From assembly GCF_030150205.1 (NCBI RefSeq), contig NZ_JASLGT010000008.1, positions 62,001 through 126,000 of the forward strand: DNA of 64,000 nucleotides. The letters run 5' to 3'. Positions 26,824 to 34,904 of the stretch are shown here, piece by piece (position 1 is the stretch's first letter; each line of letters begins with the position of its first letter). The DNA comes from Niabella sp. (GTDB lineage Bacteria > Bacteroidota > Bacteroidia > Chitinophagales > Chitinophagaceae). Made by a program: the position numbers and the translations under genes. The notes beneath the pieces were generated by a model that saw only the letters and a list, made by a program, of their open reading frames with translations, ran no database searches and had not been told where the DNA came from.

Positions 26824-28233
26824 TTACTTTTTTGCTTTCTTTTTTACTACAGTATCCGGCACTTCCGCATCCACTTCCTTTAGCCACTGATCCAGTTTCT
26901 TTTTTAGCTCAGCTGCTTTTCCGGGCATCTGCGCCGCAAGATCGGTTTGTTCCGAAGGATCATTTTTCAGGTTATATAATTCTGTACGATCCGCTTTATA
27001 AAAATACAGCAACTTATAGTCTCCATCCCGTACCGCACTGCACATGCGGTTTACCCAGCGGCCGGTTTCCGAGGGATAGTGCCAAAAAAACGGTTCGCGC
27101 TCTGCTATGGCTTTTCCTTTCAGCAGCGGCACCATACTCTTGCCATCCAGCAGGTTGTCTTTCCGGTTTTTTGTTTGCGCCAGCTCCAGGAAGGTTGGGT
27201 AAAAATCGGTAGCCATTACCCGGGTATCAACCTTGGTCTGCGGCCGGATGGTTGCCGGCCAGCGCGCAATCAGGTTTTCACGGATACCGCCTTCATACAG
27301 CCAGGACTTGCCGGCACGCAGTATCCCATTGTTGCCCAGGTGCCATACGCCGCCATTGTCCGAGAAAAAGATCACCAGTGTATTTTTATCGATCCCTGCT
27401 TTTTTCAGCGTTTCCATAACTGTTCCCACGCCCGCGTCGATCCGTTCGATCATGGCTGCGAGATAGGGATTATCCAGGTGATCCGCCTCGTGCCGTTCAT
27501 TCTGCGGGCCAAACAAGGCTGCTGCTTTTCCTGTACCATATTTCGCATCAAACTTTGTTTTATACTTTTTTACCAGGGCCTCAGGGGCATCCAGTTTGGT
27601 ATGTACGCTGTAAAAGGTAAGATAAAGAAAGAATGGCTTCGCCTTATTGCGCAGGATGAATTTAGACGCTTCACTGCATTGGCGGTCGGTAAGATATTCT
27701 CCTGCTGCACCGGTATTGAATGTACTGATTTTGTCATAGGGATAAAAATAATCCCCGTCTGCGATGTATTCTGTTTCGGATCCGATCACCTCATCAAAGC
27801 CATGCTGCTGCGGGTTGCCCTTCGGGGCATCGAATTTTGTATCGAGGTGCCATTTGCCAATAATGCCGGTATGATATCCCGCTGCCGACAGAGCCCGGTT
27901 AATGGTAAAAGATTTTGCGGGGTCCAGGTAACGGTCGGCATTGTTATCCAGGAAATCCGTGATCCGTACCCGGGCGGGGTACTGACCGGTCATGATGCCG
28001 GCACGCGAGGGCGAACAAATGGGCGCTGCCGAATACGCCTGTGTAAACCGTGCCCCTTCACCGGCCAGCTTGTCCAGGTTTGGGGTTTCGTTAAACGTAT
28101 TGCCATAGCATCCCAGCTCGGCCGATCCCAGGTCATCGGCCATAATAAAAATAATATTGGGCCGTTGCTGCGCTTCCGCAACCGCGGTCCACAGGCCTAC
28201 AACCATTAAAATGAGCCATCTTGTTTTTTTCAT
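26824..28233 (-). CDS. Secreted sulfatase
   Basis: A 469-residue exported S1 sulfatase. The signal peptide MKKTRWLILMVVGLWTAVAEA ends before QQRPNIIF. Metal ligands lie in MADDLGSAELGCYG; the formylglycine site is C73 in ICSPSRAGIMTGQYPAR; later come GIIGKWHLD, FFSDNGGVWH and a C-terminal YKLLYFYKAD sheet. It closely resembles the plus-strand sulfatase at 38458 in its first third (both have GNxFNETPxLDxLAxEG and GQYPARxxITD), so the two are probably paralogues with related substrates. It sits between another sulfatase (52 bp upstream) and the HTCS, whose longest frame overlaps its 3' end. Confidence 0.93.
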   Translation of the reverse strand: MKKTRWLILMVVGLWTAVAEAQQRPNIIFIMADDLGSAELGCYGNTFNETPNLDKLAGEGARFTQAYSAAPICSPSRAGIMTGQYPARVRITDFLDNNADRYLDPAKSFTINRALSAAGYHTGIIGKWHLDTKFDAPKGNPQQHGFDEVIGSETEYIADGDYFYPYDKISTFNTGAAGEYLTDRQCSEASKFILRNKAKPFFLYLTFYSVHTKLDAPEALVKKYKTKFDAKYGTGKAAALFGPQNERHEADHLDNPYLAAMIERIDAGVGTVMETLKKAGIDKNTLVIFFSDNGGVWHLGNNGILRAGKSWLYEGGIRENLIARWPATIRPQTKVDTRVMATDFYPTFLELAQTKNRKDNLLDGKSMVPLLKGKAIAEREPFFWHYPSETGRWVNRMCSAVRDGDYKLLYFYKADRTELYNLKNDPSEQTDLAAQMPGKAAELKKKLDQWLKEVDAEVPDTVVKKKAKK

Positions 28234-28285
28234 CTTTTTGTGTTCAGGAGTTTAATTTGAAATCTGTTCCAGCTTTGCCATAAGA

Positions 28286-29656
28286 TTATTTCCGTTCAAA
28301 TGGTACGTCCAGTGCTGCGCCCGGATCGCCCTGTTGTTTCATCCAGCCTTCCAGCTTTTTCCGGTATGCGGCTATCTGTGCTGCATATTTTTTATCGCCG
28401 GCCAGGTTGTGCAACTCATAGGGGTCGTTTTTAAGGTCATAAAATTCCAAAGCGGGCCGGTGAATATTGCGTTCCACCAGTATTTTATCTTTTGGAGATG
28501 TTGCAGCTTTTTCCTTCCAGCTCACCCAATAAGCATTTTTGGGATTCATCATGTACTTAATGTGATAATTTTTACCGGGTGTAAGATTCAGCAATAACTT
28601 ATACCGGCCGTCGCGAATGCTGCGGATCGGGTATGGCGGGCCTTCCGGCAAATTATTGTGAATGCCAAAAGCCACATCCCTTGCCTGCTGCGTTTTGCCC
28701 TGGAGTACGCCCAGGAAGCTGCGCCCGTCGAGGTGTGCAACAGGATTGCCGCCTGCGATATGAATAAATGTAGGCGTAATATCTTCATATTGTACAATGG
28801 CACCGGTAGCCGTTTTGGGTTTTACCACACCGGGCCAGCGCACGATCATCGAACTTTTTTGTCCTGCATCCCAAAGCGTCCATTTGGCACCCGGAAACTG
28901 CGCACCCTGTTCCCCAAGGAAGATAAATACTGTATTCTCTTCCTTCCCTGTTTCTTTTACCGCCTGCATCAGCTCCCCTACCTGGTTATCCAGCCTGCGC
29001 ACTTCTGCCAGGTATTTCTGGAATTGCTTTCTTGTGGGTTTGGTATCTACCCAGTGTGGCGGCAGGATCAGCTTTTCCGGATCAAACTCGGTGGTATCCC
29101 CCACCGTCCATGGCGCATGCGGGTTGATGCTCATTACAAAAAGGCAAAAGGGCGTCTGTTGTCCGCTCATAAAAGCTTTTACGTCTGTCAGCGAATAATC
29201 GTCTGTAGGGGATACACAATTGGGTTCAAAGCCTTTTATGATCTCGAAGGGAAACACCGTCCGGGGCTTTGTGCTATGGTCTTTCCCTGTTAGGGCAACC
29301 GTGTATCCTAAACCGGAAAGGTAATGCCCGATACTTTTTAAGGTATCATATACCGGTTTGTGATTCTGATAAGAGCCGTGCCGTACCGGGTATAAGCCGG
29401 TGAACAGTGAGGCACGGGTAGGTACACACATCGCCTCCGATGCAATCATGTTATTGAATTGCATTCCCTGATCTGCCAGCCGGTCGATGTTGGTGGTTTT
29501 AAGATTCCGGCCACCATAGCAGCTGAGCTGCCGCGAATCGAGGTCGTCTGCCATGATTACTACAATATTGGGCTGTTTGCTGCGCTGCGCCTGGCTTTTA
29601 ATAACAATACCTGTGAACAGCAGTACGAACAGTAACAACCCGGTTCTTTTTGTCAT
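28286..29656 (-). CDS. Secreted sulfatase (sulfamidase/heparan-sulfatase-like group)
   Basis: A 456-residue exported S1 sulfatase. The signal peptide ends at about KSQAQ. Metal ligands are in MADDLDSRQLSCYGG, and the formylglycine site is C77 in AMCVPTRASLFTGLYP. The sequence LTGKDHSTKP replaces the more common GKWHL phrase, and FIFLGEQGAQFPGAKWTLWD replaces the usual SDNG, both as in N-sulfoglucosamine-type and related sulfatases. This differs clearly from its operon neighbours and suggests another linkage, but the substrate is an inference. It lies 12 bp after the phosphodiesterase gene and 52 bp before the next sulfatase. Confidence 0.9.
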   Translation of the reverse strand: MTKRTGLLLFVLLFTGIVIKSQAQRSKQPNIVVIMADDLDSRQLSCYGGRNLKTTNIDRLADQGMQFNNMIASEAMCVPTRASLFTGLYPVRHGSYQNHKPVYDTLKSIGHYLSGLGYTVALTGKDHSTKPRTVFPFEIIKGFEPNCVSPTDDYSLTDVKAFMSGQQTPFCLFVMSINPHAPWTVGDTTEFDPEKLILPPHWVDTKPTRKQFQKYLAEVRRLDNQVGELMQAVKETGKEENTVFIFLGEQGAQFPGAKWTLWDAGQKSSMIVRWPGVVKPKTATGAIVQYEDITPTFIHIAGGNPVAHLDGRSFLGVLQGKTQQARDVAFGIHNNLPEGPPYPIRSIRDGRYKLLLNLTPGKNYHIKYMMNPKNAYWVSWKEKAATSPKDKILVERNIHRPALEFYDLKNDPYELHNLAGDKKYAAQIAAYRKKLEGWMKQQGDPGAALDVPFERK

Positions 29657-29668
29657 ATGATCAACTTT

Positions 29669-30997
29669 TTATCGGTTTGAAAAAATATCGGGCAAAGCAT
29701 TGGTGCCATTGCCGATGGAAGGAATGCCCAGCAGGCGGCAGATCAGCGGTGCAATATCCAGCATGCGCAGCTGCGTCAGTGTACTGCCTTTTTTGATACC
29801 ATAACCCGCCGCAATAAACCCGGTATAGATCTCATCAAAATCCGGGTAATAGCCATGCGCGCCGCCCAATGGTTTCGTACGAATCAACGGGCCTTTTATG
29901 GCATTGGCGGCCACGATCCCTTTTTTCATGGCCAATGCCAGTTCCACTTCCGGGTTGGCACCGATCTCCGTAAGCTCTTTCTTTGTAACAATCCGGAACC
30001 ATTGATCGCCCCGGGGCAACCGGCGTAACAAATCTTCTACCTGTTGGGCGGTGGCTGCATCACCGGCTTTTTTTGTGTATAGAAAAGCGGAACCACCTGC
30101 CGTATAAAATTTTGCCTTCCAGTCCCCGTCACTGATCAGTCCATTCTTTTCCAGCAGCACATTGGGTGCAAAGCTTTGCGTAGCATCTACAAATCCATGA
30201 TCGCCCGTTACAATGATGGTTGTATTGGATGCCTGCCCGGCTTCTTTTATCGTGGCAACCACCTGCCCGATCATACTATCGATCAGGGCCACGGCTTCTT
30301 TTACTTCCGGGGCATCCCGGCCATGCTCATGCTGGGCATGATCCGCCTGTATGAAATGGATGGCCAGCAATGCCGGCTGGTATTGCTTAAATATAAAAGC
30401 CGCCATCCGCCCGATGGTGCGATCAACATCCCTGTATTTAAAGTCATCCGCAGTAAGCGTTCCGCTGCCGGAGGCCGCCATCTGATCCAGCATGCCAGCC
30501 GGGGTAATATACGGCCGGGTTACAGAAAGCTGGTCTGTTTTTTCATCACCGTCGGCCCGGCGCACCGGAAAATTATAGTCGATCGGCGCACCAACCGTTA
30601 CCGGCCACATTACGGCTCCGGATGTAAGTCCCGCTTGCTTAACTGCTTTCCAGAGTGTGGGTGTTTTTATTGCACTGTCTTCCCAATACCAGCGGCCCTT
30701 TGGTGCTTCAACCGGGGCATTGTAATAAATGCCATGTTTTCCCGGAGGCTGACCGGTAACGATGGATGTATGCGAGGGATAGGTTACGGTAGGAAATACC
30801 CCCACTACCTGCCGGGCATAAACACCCTGTTGTTTCAGCTGTTTCAGATGCGGGGCCTGCCAGGCAGGATCCAGGTAAAATTCCGGACGGAGCCCATCGA
30901 TACTGATCAGCACCACATGTTTTGCAGACTGTGCTTTTACCGGCAGCATTCCACCCAGCACTATTGCAACAAAAAGTATTCGTTTCAGTAACATCAT
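29669..30997 (-). CDS. Secreted type I phosphodiesterase / nucleotide pyrophosphatase family enzyme
   Basis: A 442-residue exported enzyme of the alkaline phosphatase superfamily, NPP branch. After the signal peptide (to about VKAQ) it reads VVLISIDGLRPEFY, giving the metal-binding Asp, and FPTVTYPSHTSIVTG with the nucleophile T72 in place of the sulfatase Cys. Metal ligands also appear in IHFIQADHAQHEHG and TGDHGFVD, and GAHGYYPDFDE near the end. NPP enzymes cut phosphodiesters or pyrophosphates, so in a sulfatase operon it may remove a phosphodiester-linked group from the glycan; that is inference. It overlaps the preceding sulfatase by 4 bp and ends 12 bp before the next one. Confidence 0.92.
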   Translation of the reverse strand: MMLLKRILFVAIVLGGMLPVKAQSAKHVVLISIDGLRPEFYLDPAWQAPHLKQLKQQGVYARQVVGVFPTVTYPSHTSIVTGQPPGKHGIYYNAPVEAPKGRWYWEDSAIKTPTLWKAVKQAGLTSGAVMWPVTVGAPIDYNFPVRRADGDEKTDQLSVTRPYITPAGMLDQMAASGSGTLTADDFKYRDVDRTIGRMAAFIFKQYQPALLAIHFIQADHAQHEHGRDAPEVKEAVALIDSMIGQVVATIKEAGQASNTTIIVTGDHGFVDATQSFAPNVLLEKNGLISDGDWKAKFYTAGGSAFLYTKKAGDAATAQQVEDLLRRLPRGDQWFRIVTKKELTEIGANPEVELALAMKKGIVAANAIKGPLIRTKPLGGAHGYYPDFDEIYTGFIAAGYGIKKGSTLTQLRMLDIAPLICRLLGIPSIGNGTNALPDIFSNR

Positions 30998-33051
30998 TTA
31001 TTTTTTATAGCAACCAGTTCCACATCGTCAATCCACAGCTGCGAGCCGGGTCCGGCTGTTCCAAAATAAAGCCCAACCCGGTACGTGCCGTTTTCAGGAA
31101 TAACTGCTGAAGTACATTCAAAATCTTTAATCCCGGGTTTAACCTGCAATTCCTGGTCAATGACCTTTGGAGCGCCTGCACCGGTGCTTTCAAGCCGTAC
31201 AAAGAAACGCGTACTGCGATTGGCCGTTGCTTTTATCTTGATCAAAAACCGTTCTCCCTGCTGTGCTTTAAAAGGCCAGAGCATGGAAAGCGCAGCGGGC
31301 TTTGCTGCCGGCTGCACCACAGAAATGAATGCCGATTTTTTGCCGGAGATACGGCTGTTGTCATCGATCCTTATCGAGCCATTCATATCCGCCGCCTGGT
31401 GTACGTTCCAGCCGCCCAGGTTGTCGTCGAAATTTCCATTGATGTTTCTGCGGTATGCCTGCATCCGCACCCCATACTCCCGCGTATCGAGGGGAAACGC
31501 ACCTATTTTCCGGGCCCATTGCTCCCAGTCTGCATATAATGCCTTCACGCGTTCCGGTTGTTTGCGGCTCAGGTCGTTCATTTCAGTGGGATCTGTATCC
31601 ATGTCATACAATTGCAGCGTGTTCATCGAGAACGATGCGTCCTCCGGTGTTTTGGCTACCAGCTTCCACTTACCATCGCGCAGGGCGATATTGGCCTCAT
31701 GTTCCCAATAGATCCGCCCCCGGTTATTGGCCTGTCCCGAAAAATGAGGCAGCAGGCTTTTGCCTTCCATCGGATGAATGTTATGCCCCTGAAATACGGA
31801 AGGGTACCGGGCCCCGGACACTGCCACACAGGTGGCCATAATATCGGTGATATGCCCGTAGCCGGAAACAAACTGGTTATTCAGGCGGGCCGTAATACCC
31901 TTTGGCCAATGCACGATCAGCGGGGTGGCAATGCCGCCTTCATGAGTAAAGTGTTTATACTGCTGAAAGGGTGTGCTGCTTACATTTGCCCAAGGCAGCC
32001 GGTAGCTTTCAAATGTGGCCGCTGTTCCATCCACGGCTTTACTTTCACCGCTGCTGATAAACTCGGCGCAGGCTCCGTTGTCGCTAAGAAAAAAGATCAG
32101 GGTATTATCCAGTTCATTGTTTGCGCTGAGTGTTTGTATGATCCTTCCGATCCCTTCATCCATGATATCGATCTGTGCCGCATAGATGGCCATGCGCCGG
32201 CTCATTTCCTCCTGTTCTTTATCCGTCAGCCGGTCCCATGCAGCAACGGTGGCATCCCTCGGCGTGCATACAGCTGAAGCTGCAAACAAACCGATCTCTT
32301 TTTGTTTTTTAAAACGTTGAGCCCTTATAGCGTCCCAGCCCTTTTTATATTCCGCCGTATATTTATCAATGGTGGCCTTCAATGCATGCAGGGGCCAGTG
32401 GGGTGCCGTATAGGCTACATACATAAAGAAAGGATCCTGCTTCCTGCTGCTGAAATGCTCCTTTAAAAAGCGCACGCTGGTATCGGAGATGGCGTTGGTC
32501 AGATAAAAATGATCGGGGGCCTTATATTTCCGGTTGTCGCTGTAAAGCACCGGTGTGAAATAATTGGCCCCACCGGGAATGATGCCGAAATAACGATCAA
32601 ACCCACGCTGCCGCGGCCAGTTATCAATTACCTCACCATCGATCTTCCGCTCATTGGTCACATGCCATTTGCCGGTCATGTAGGTACGGTAGCCGGCCGT
32701 TTTTAATACCTCGGCGATCGTTACGCATTCGTTGTTCAGGTTGTCCTGGTAAGCAGGTCCGGTGCCCAGGTCCGCCGCTGCCATCCAGCCCATTCCGGCC
32801 TGATGCGGGTAAAGCCCCGTCAGCAGGGAAGCCCGCGTTGGACAACACCGGGCTGCATTGTAAAACTGCCGGTAACGGATGCCTTCCTTTGCCAGCTGAT
32901 CGAGATGCGGCGTCCGGATTTCTCCGCCATAGGCACCGATATCGGAATAGCCCATATCATCTGCCATAATGAGCAGGATATTGGGTTTCGGCTGCGCACG
33001 GGTGAACACTGAAACGCCCAATAAACATATTAAAACGGAAAAGCGGAACAT
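30994..33051 (-). CDS. Secreted arylsulfatase with C-terminal beta-sandwich extension
   Basis: A 685-residue exported S1 sulfatase, about 140 residues longer than the catalytic fold requires. The signal peptide ends at TRAQ (residue 20). MADDMGYSDIGAYGGEIRTPH gives metal ligands, and the formylglycine site is C69 in ARCCPTRAS, the arylsulfatase A-like form. TGKWHVTN and FFLSDNGACAEF follow. From about residue 545 the sequence becomes beta-rich (NGNFDDNLGGWNVHQA, FVRLESTGAG, GSQLWIDDVELVAI), a jelly-roll like a carbohydrate-binding module. It lies 49 bp after susD and overlaps the phosphodiesterase by 4 bp, so it is the first enzyme made after SusCD. Confidence 0.92.
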   Translation of the reverse strand: MFRFSVLICLLGVSVFTRAQPKPNILLIMADDMGYSDIGAYGGEIRTPHLDQLAKEGIRYRQFYNAARCCPTRASLLTGLYPHQAGMGWMAAADLGTGPAYQDNLNNECVTIAEVLKTAGYRTYMTGKWHVTNERKIDGEVIDNWPRQRGFDRYFGIIPGGANYFTPVLYSDNRKYKAPDHFYLTNAISDTSVRFLKEHFSSRKQDPFFMYVAYTAPHWPLHALKATIDKYTAEYKKGWDAIRAQRFKKQKEIGLFAASAVCTPRDATVAAWDRLTDKEQEEMSRRMAIYAAQIDIMDEGIGRIIQTLSANNELDNTLIFFLSDNGACAEFISSGESKAVDGTAATFESYRLPWANVSSTPFQQYKHFTHEGGIATPLIVHWPKGITARLNNQFVSGYGHITDIMATCVAVSGARYPSVFQGHNIHPMEGKSLLPHFSGQANNRGRIYWEHEANIALRDGKWKLVAKTPEDASFSMNTLQLYDMDTDPTEMNDLSRKQPERVKALYADWEQWARKIGAFPLDTREYGVRMQAYRRNINGNFDDNLGGWNVHQAADMNGSIRIDDNSRISGKKSAFISVVQPAAKPAALSMLWPFKAQQGERFLIKIKATANRSTRFFVRLESTGAGAPKVIDQELQVKPGIKDFECTSAVIPENGTYRVGLYFGTAGPGSQLWIDDVELVAIKNK

Positions 33052-33100
33052 TCGTTATTCAATTTAAAGTTAGACCTTCTTTTGATGCATGGGTTTAAAA

Positions 33101-34789
33101 TTACCATCCGGGATTCTGATTGGCGGTTCCGATATTCGGATTTTGCGTAATCTCATCTGCCGGCAAGGGGTATAACAGGTTCTTTGGTATCTCAATACTC
33201 ATCTGTGGGGCATTGACAGCAAATTCATTGGAATACTTTTTTGTTGTGGTACTATACGTTGGCATTTTCTGCGGATATTTTGACAGCACTTCTTTAAACT
33301 GGTATTCAAACATGGTTTGTGCCGGGCTCAGCGGGCTGCGCATACGAACAAGGTCAAACCAACGTTGTCCCTCTCCGGTTAGTTCAAGACCCCGGTCATC
33401 AAAGATCTTCATCCGGAATGCATCCCTGGATATCCCCGGTGCAATATCAGCCGGCACGGCCCGCTGGGTGCCATTTGCATTCCTCGCCCTTGCTCTAACT
33501 TTGTTGAAGGCTTCCAGTGCTGCTGCTGTTGGTCCGTTCAGTTCATTCTCCGCTTCGGCTTTTATCAGGTAGATCTCCGCAAAGCGGATCACAAAAAAAT
33601 CATTCCCGTTATTGCGCCCGTCTTTACCATTGGGATCAATGTATTTGCTGATCAACGGGGTGGTAATACTGCCCTCATCCGCAGCAGGAAGATTGGGATA
33701 AACTGCATAATATTTTTTCTGAGTAACGTTATATCCTTTCTGAAAAAAAGCGCCTTCATTCCGGTAATCGATCACCTTTACCCCGCCGATCACCGAGTCG
33801 TAATCGCCGGTGCGGTAATAATCCGCTACCCAGGGCATCACCCGCATCGAGCCATCCCCGGCTCCGTTGGGCGGATTGCCGCAAACCTGGTGGGTATTGG
33901 GTGCACCAAAGCGCAGCGCAAACTCTGAACCTGCCGCGGGCTGGGCACGGTCCTGCTGATCCACCATGAACCGCACCCCAAAGATCACTTCATTATAGGC
34001 GTCATTTTCACGGCTGATATCAAATAGATCTTTATAATTGCCCAGTAACTGGTACTGGTTGCTTTGTATTACAGAGTCGGCATAGGTGATCGTTTTCTGA
34101 TAATAACTGCTACCATCCTGTCCTTTTAATGATAACTGGTTGCCAAAGGTTAATGCGGCATGGGCATAGATGGCCTGGGCAGCCCCTTTGGAAGCTCGGC
34201 CCAGTTCTGCCACCGGAATATTTTTTGCCAGGGGCAGCAATGCAGCTGCTTTCTCCAGGTCGGAAAAGATCTGTGCATATACCTGTTGTACGGTGCTGCG
34301 CGGAAGGTAAAAGTCGGAGCCAACATCGGTTGCATTCAACCGCAGCGGTACACCCCCATATAAACGGACCAGGTAATAATAGCAGAATGCTCTTATAAAA
34401 TAGGCATCGCCGTAGGCGCGCTGCTCGGCCGCAGCATCCAGTTCCTTTGAATCGAGCTGGGCGATGAGATCATTGGCACTGCCGATGGTAAAATACAATA
34501 CGCTCCAAAAGCCGGATACGTTTACAGAGGTCAGCGTCCGGTCAGAAAAAGGCAGCAGCTCACCGGATGCGGCCGCATACAGATCATCAGCAGAAAGAAA
34601 CAGCATGGCCATCCCTCTGAACTTAAAGGCATTGGAATTATTCAGACGGGCGTATAACCCTTTAACCACCACTTCCAGATCCCGTTCGCTGTTGATGGTT
34701 GCCGGCGTGGGTACATCGAGCAGGTCTTCCTTTAAACTGCAGCCACCCAGTACAACAGCGGCCAGCAGTAATGCAATAATATATTTCAT
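33101..34789 (-). CDS. SusD/RagB-family surface glycan-binding lipoprotein
   Basis: A 562-residue SusD-like lipoprotein, the lid of a SusCD outer-membrane importer. The signal MKYIIALLLAAVVLGGC puts the lipidated Cys at residue 17 and fixes the ATG at 34789. SusD marks include the TPR-type helices (AEQRAYGDAYFIRAFCYYYLVRLYGG region), RFAEIYLIKAEAENEL, and the C-terminal GLELTGEGQRWFDLVR and KNLLYPLPADEI phrases. It follows susC by 115 bp on the same strand. The aromatic sites that would bind the glycan cannot be assigned from sequence alone. Confidence 0.95.
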   Translation of the reverse strand: MKYIIALLLAAVVLGGCSLKEDLLDVPTPATINSERDLEVVVKGLYARLNNSNAFKFRGMAMLFLSADDLYAAASGELLPFSDRTLTSVNVSGFWSVLYFTIGSANDLIAQLDSKELDAAAEQRAYGDAYFIRAFCYYYLVRLYGGVPLRLNATDVGSDFYLPRSTVQQVYAQIFSDLEKAAALLPLAKNIPVAELGRASKGAAQAIYAHAALTFGNQLSLKGQDGSSYYQKTITYADSVIQSNQYQLLGNYKDLFDISRENDAYNEVIFGVRFMVDQQDRAQPAAGSEFALRFGAPNTHQVCGNPPNGAGDGSMRVMPWVADYYRTGDYDSVIGGVKVIDYRNEGAFFQKGYNVTQKKYYAVYPNLPAADEGSITTPLISKYIDPNGKDGRNNGNDFFVIRFAEIYLIKAEAENELNGPTAAALEAFNKVRARARNANGTQRAVPADIAPGISRDAFRMKIFDDRGLELTGEGQRWFDLVRMRSPLSPAQTMFEYQFKEVLSKYPQKMPTYSTTTKKYSNEFAVNAPQMSIEIPKNLLYPLPADEITQNPNIGTANQNPGW

Positions 34790-34904
34790 CCGTATATTTT
34801 TTATTTTTATTTTAGTCGAATGGAACGCCTGAGTATACATACCTCTGTGTGAGAAATTTATCATGGGCGTTTCATAAATTCTTTTTTATACAATGAATGA
34901 ATGA

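Noticed and set aside
27079..28209. Second long plus-strand open frame (376 codons)
   Set aside because: It is antisense to a sulfatase with intact catalytic motifs; it is the mirror of the high-GC third positions of that gene.
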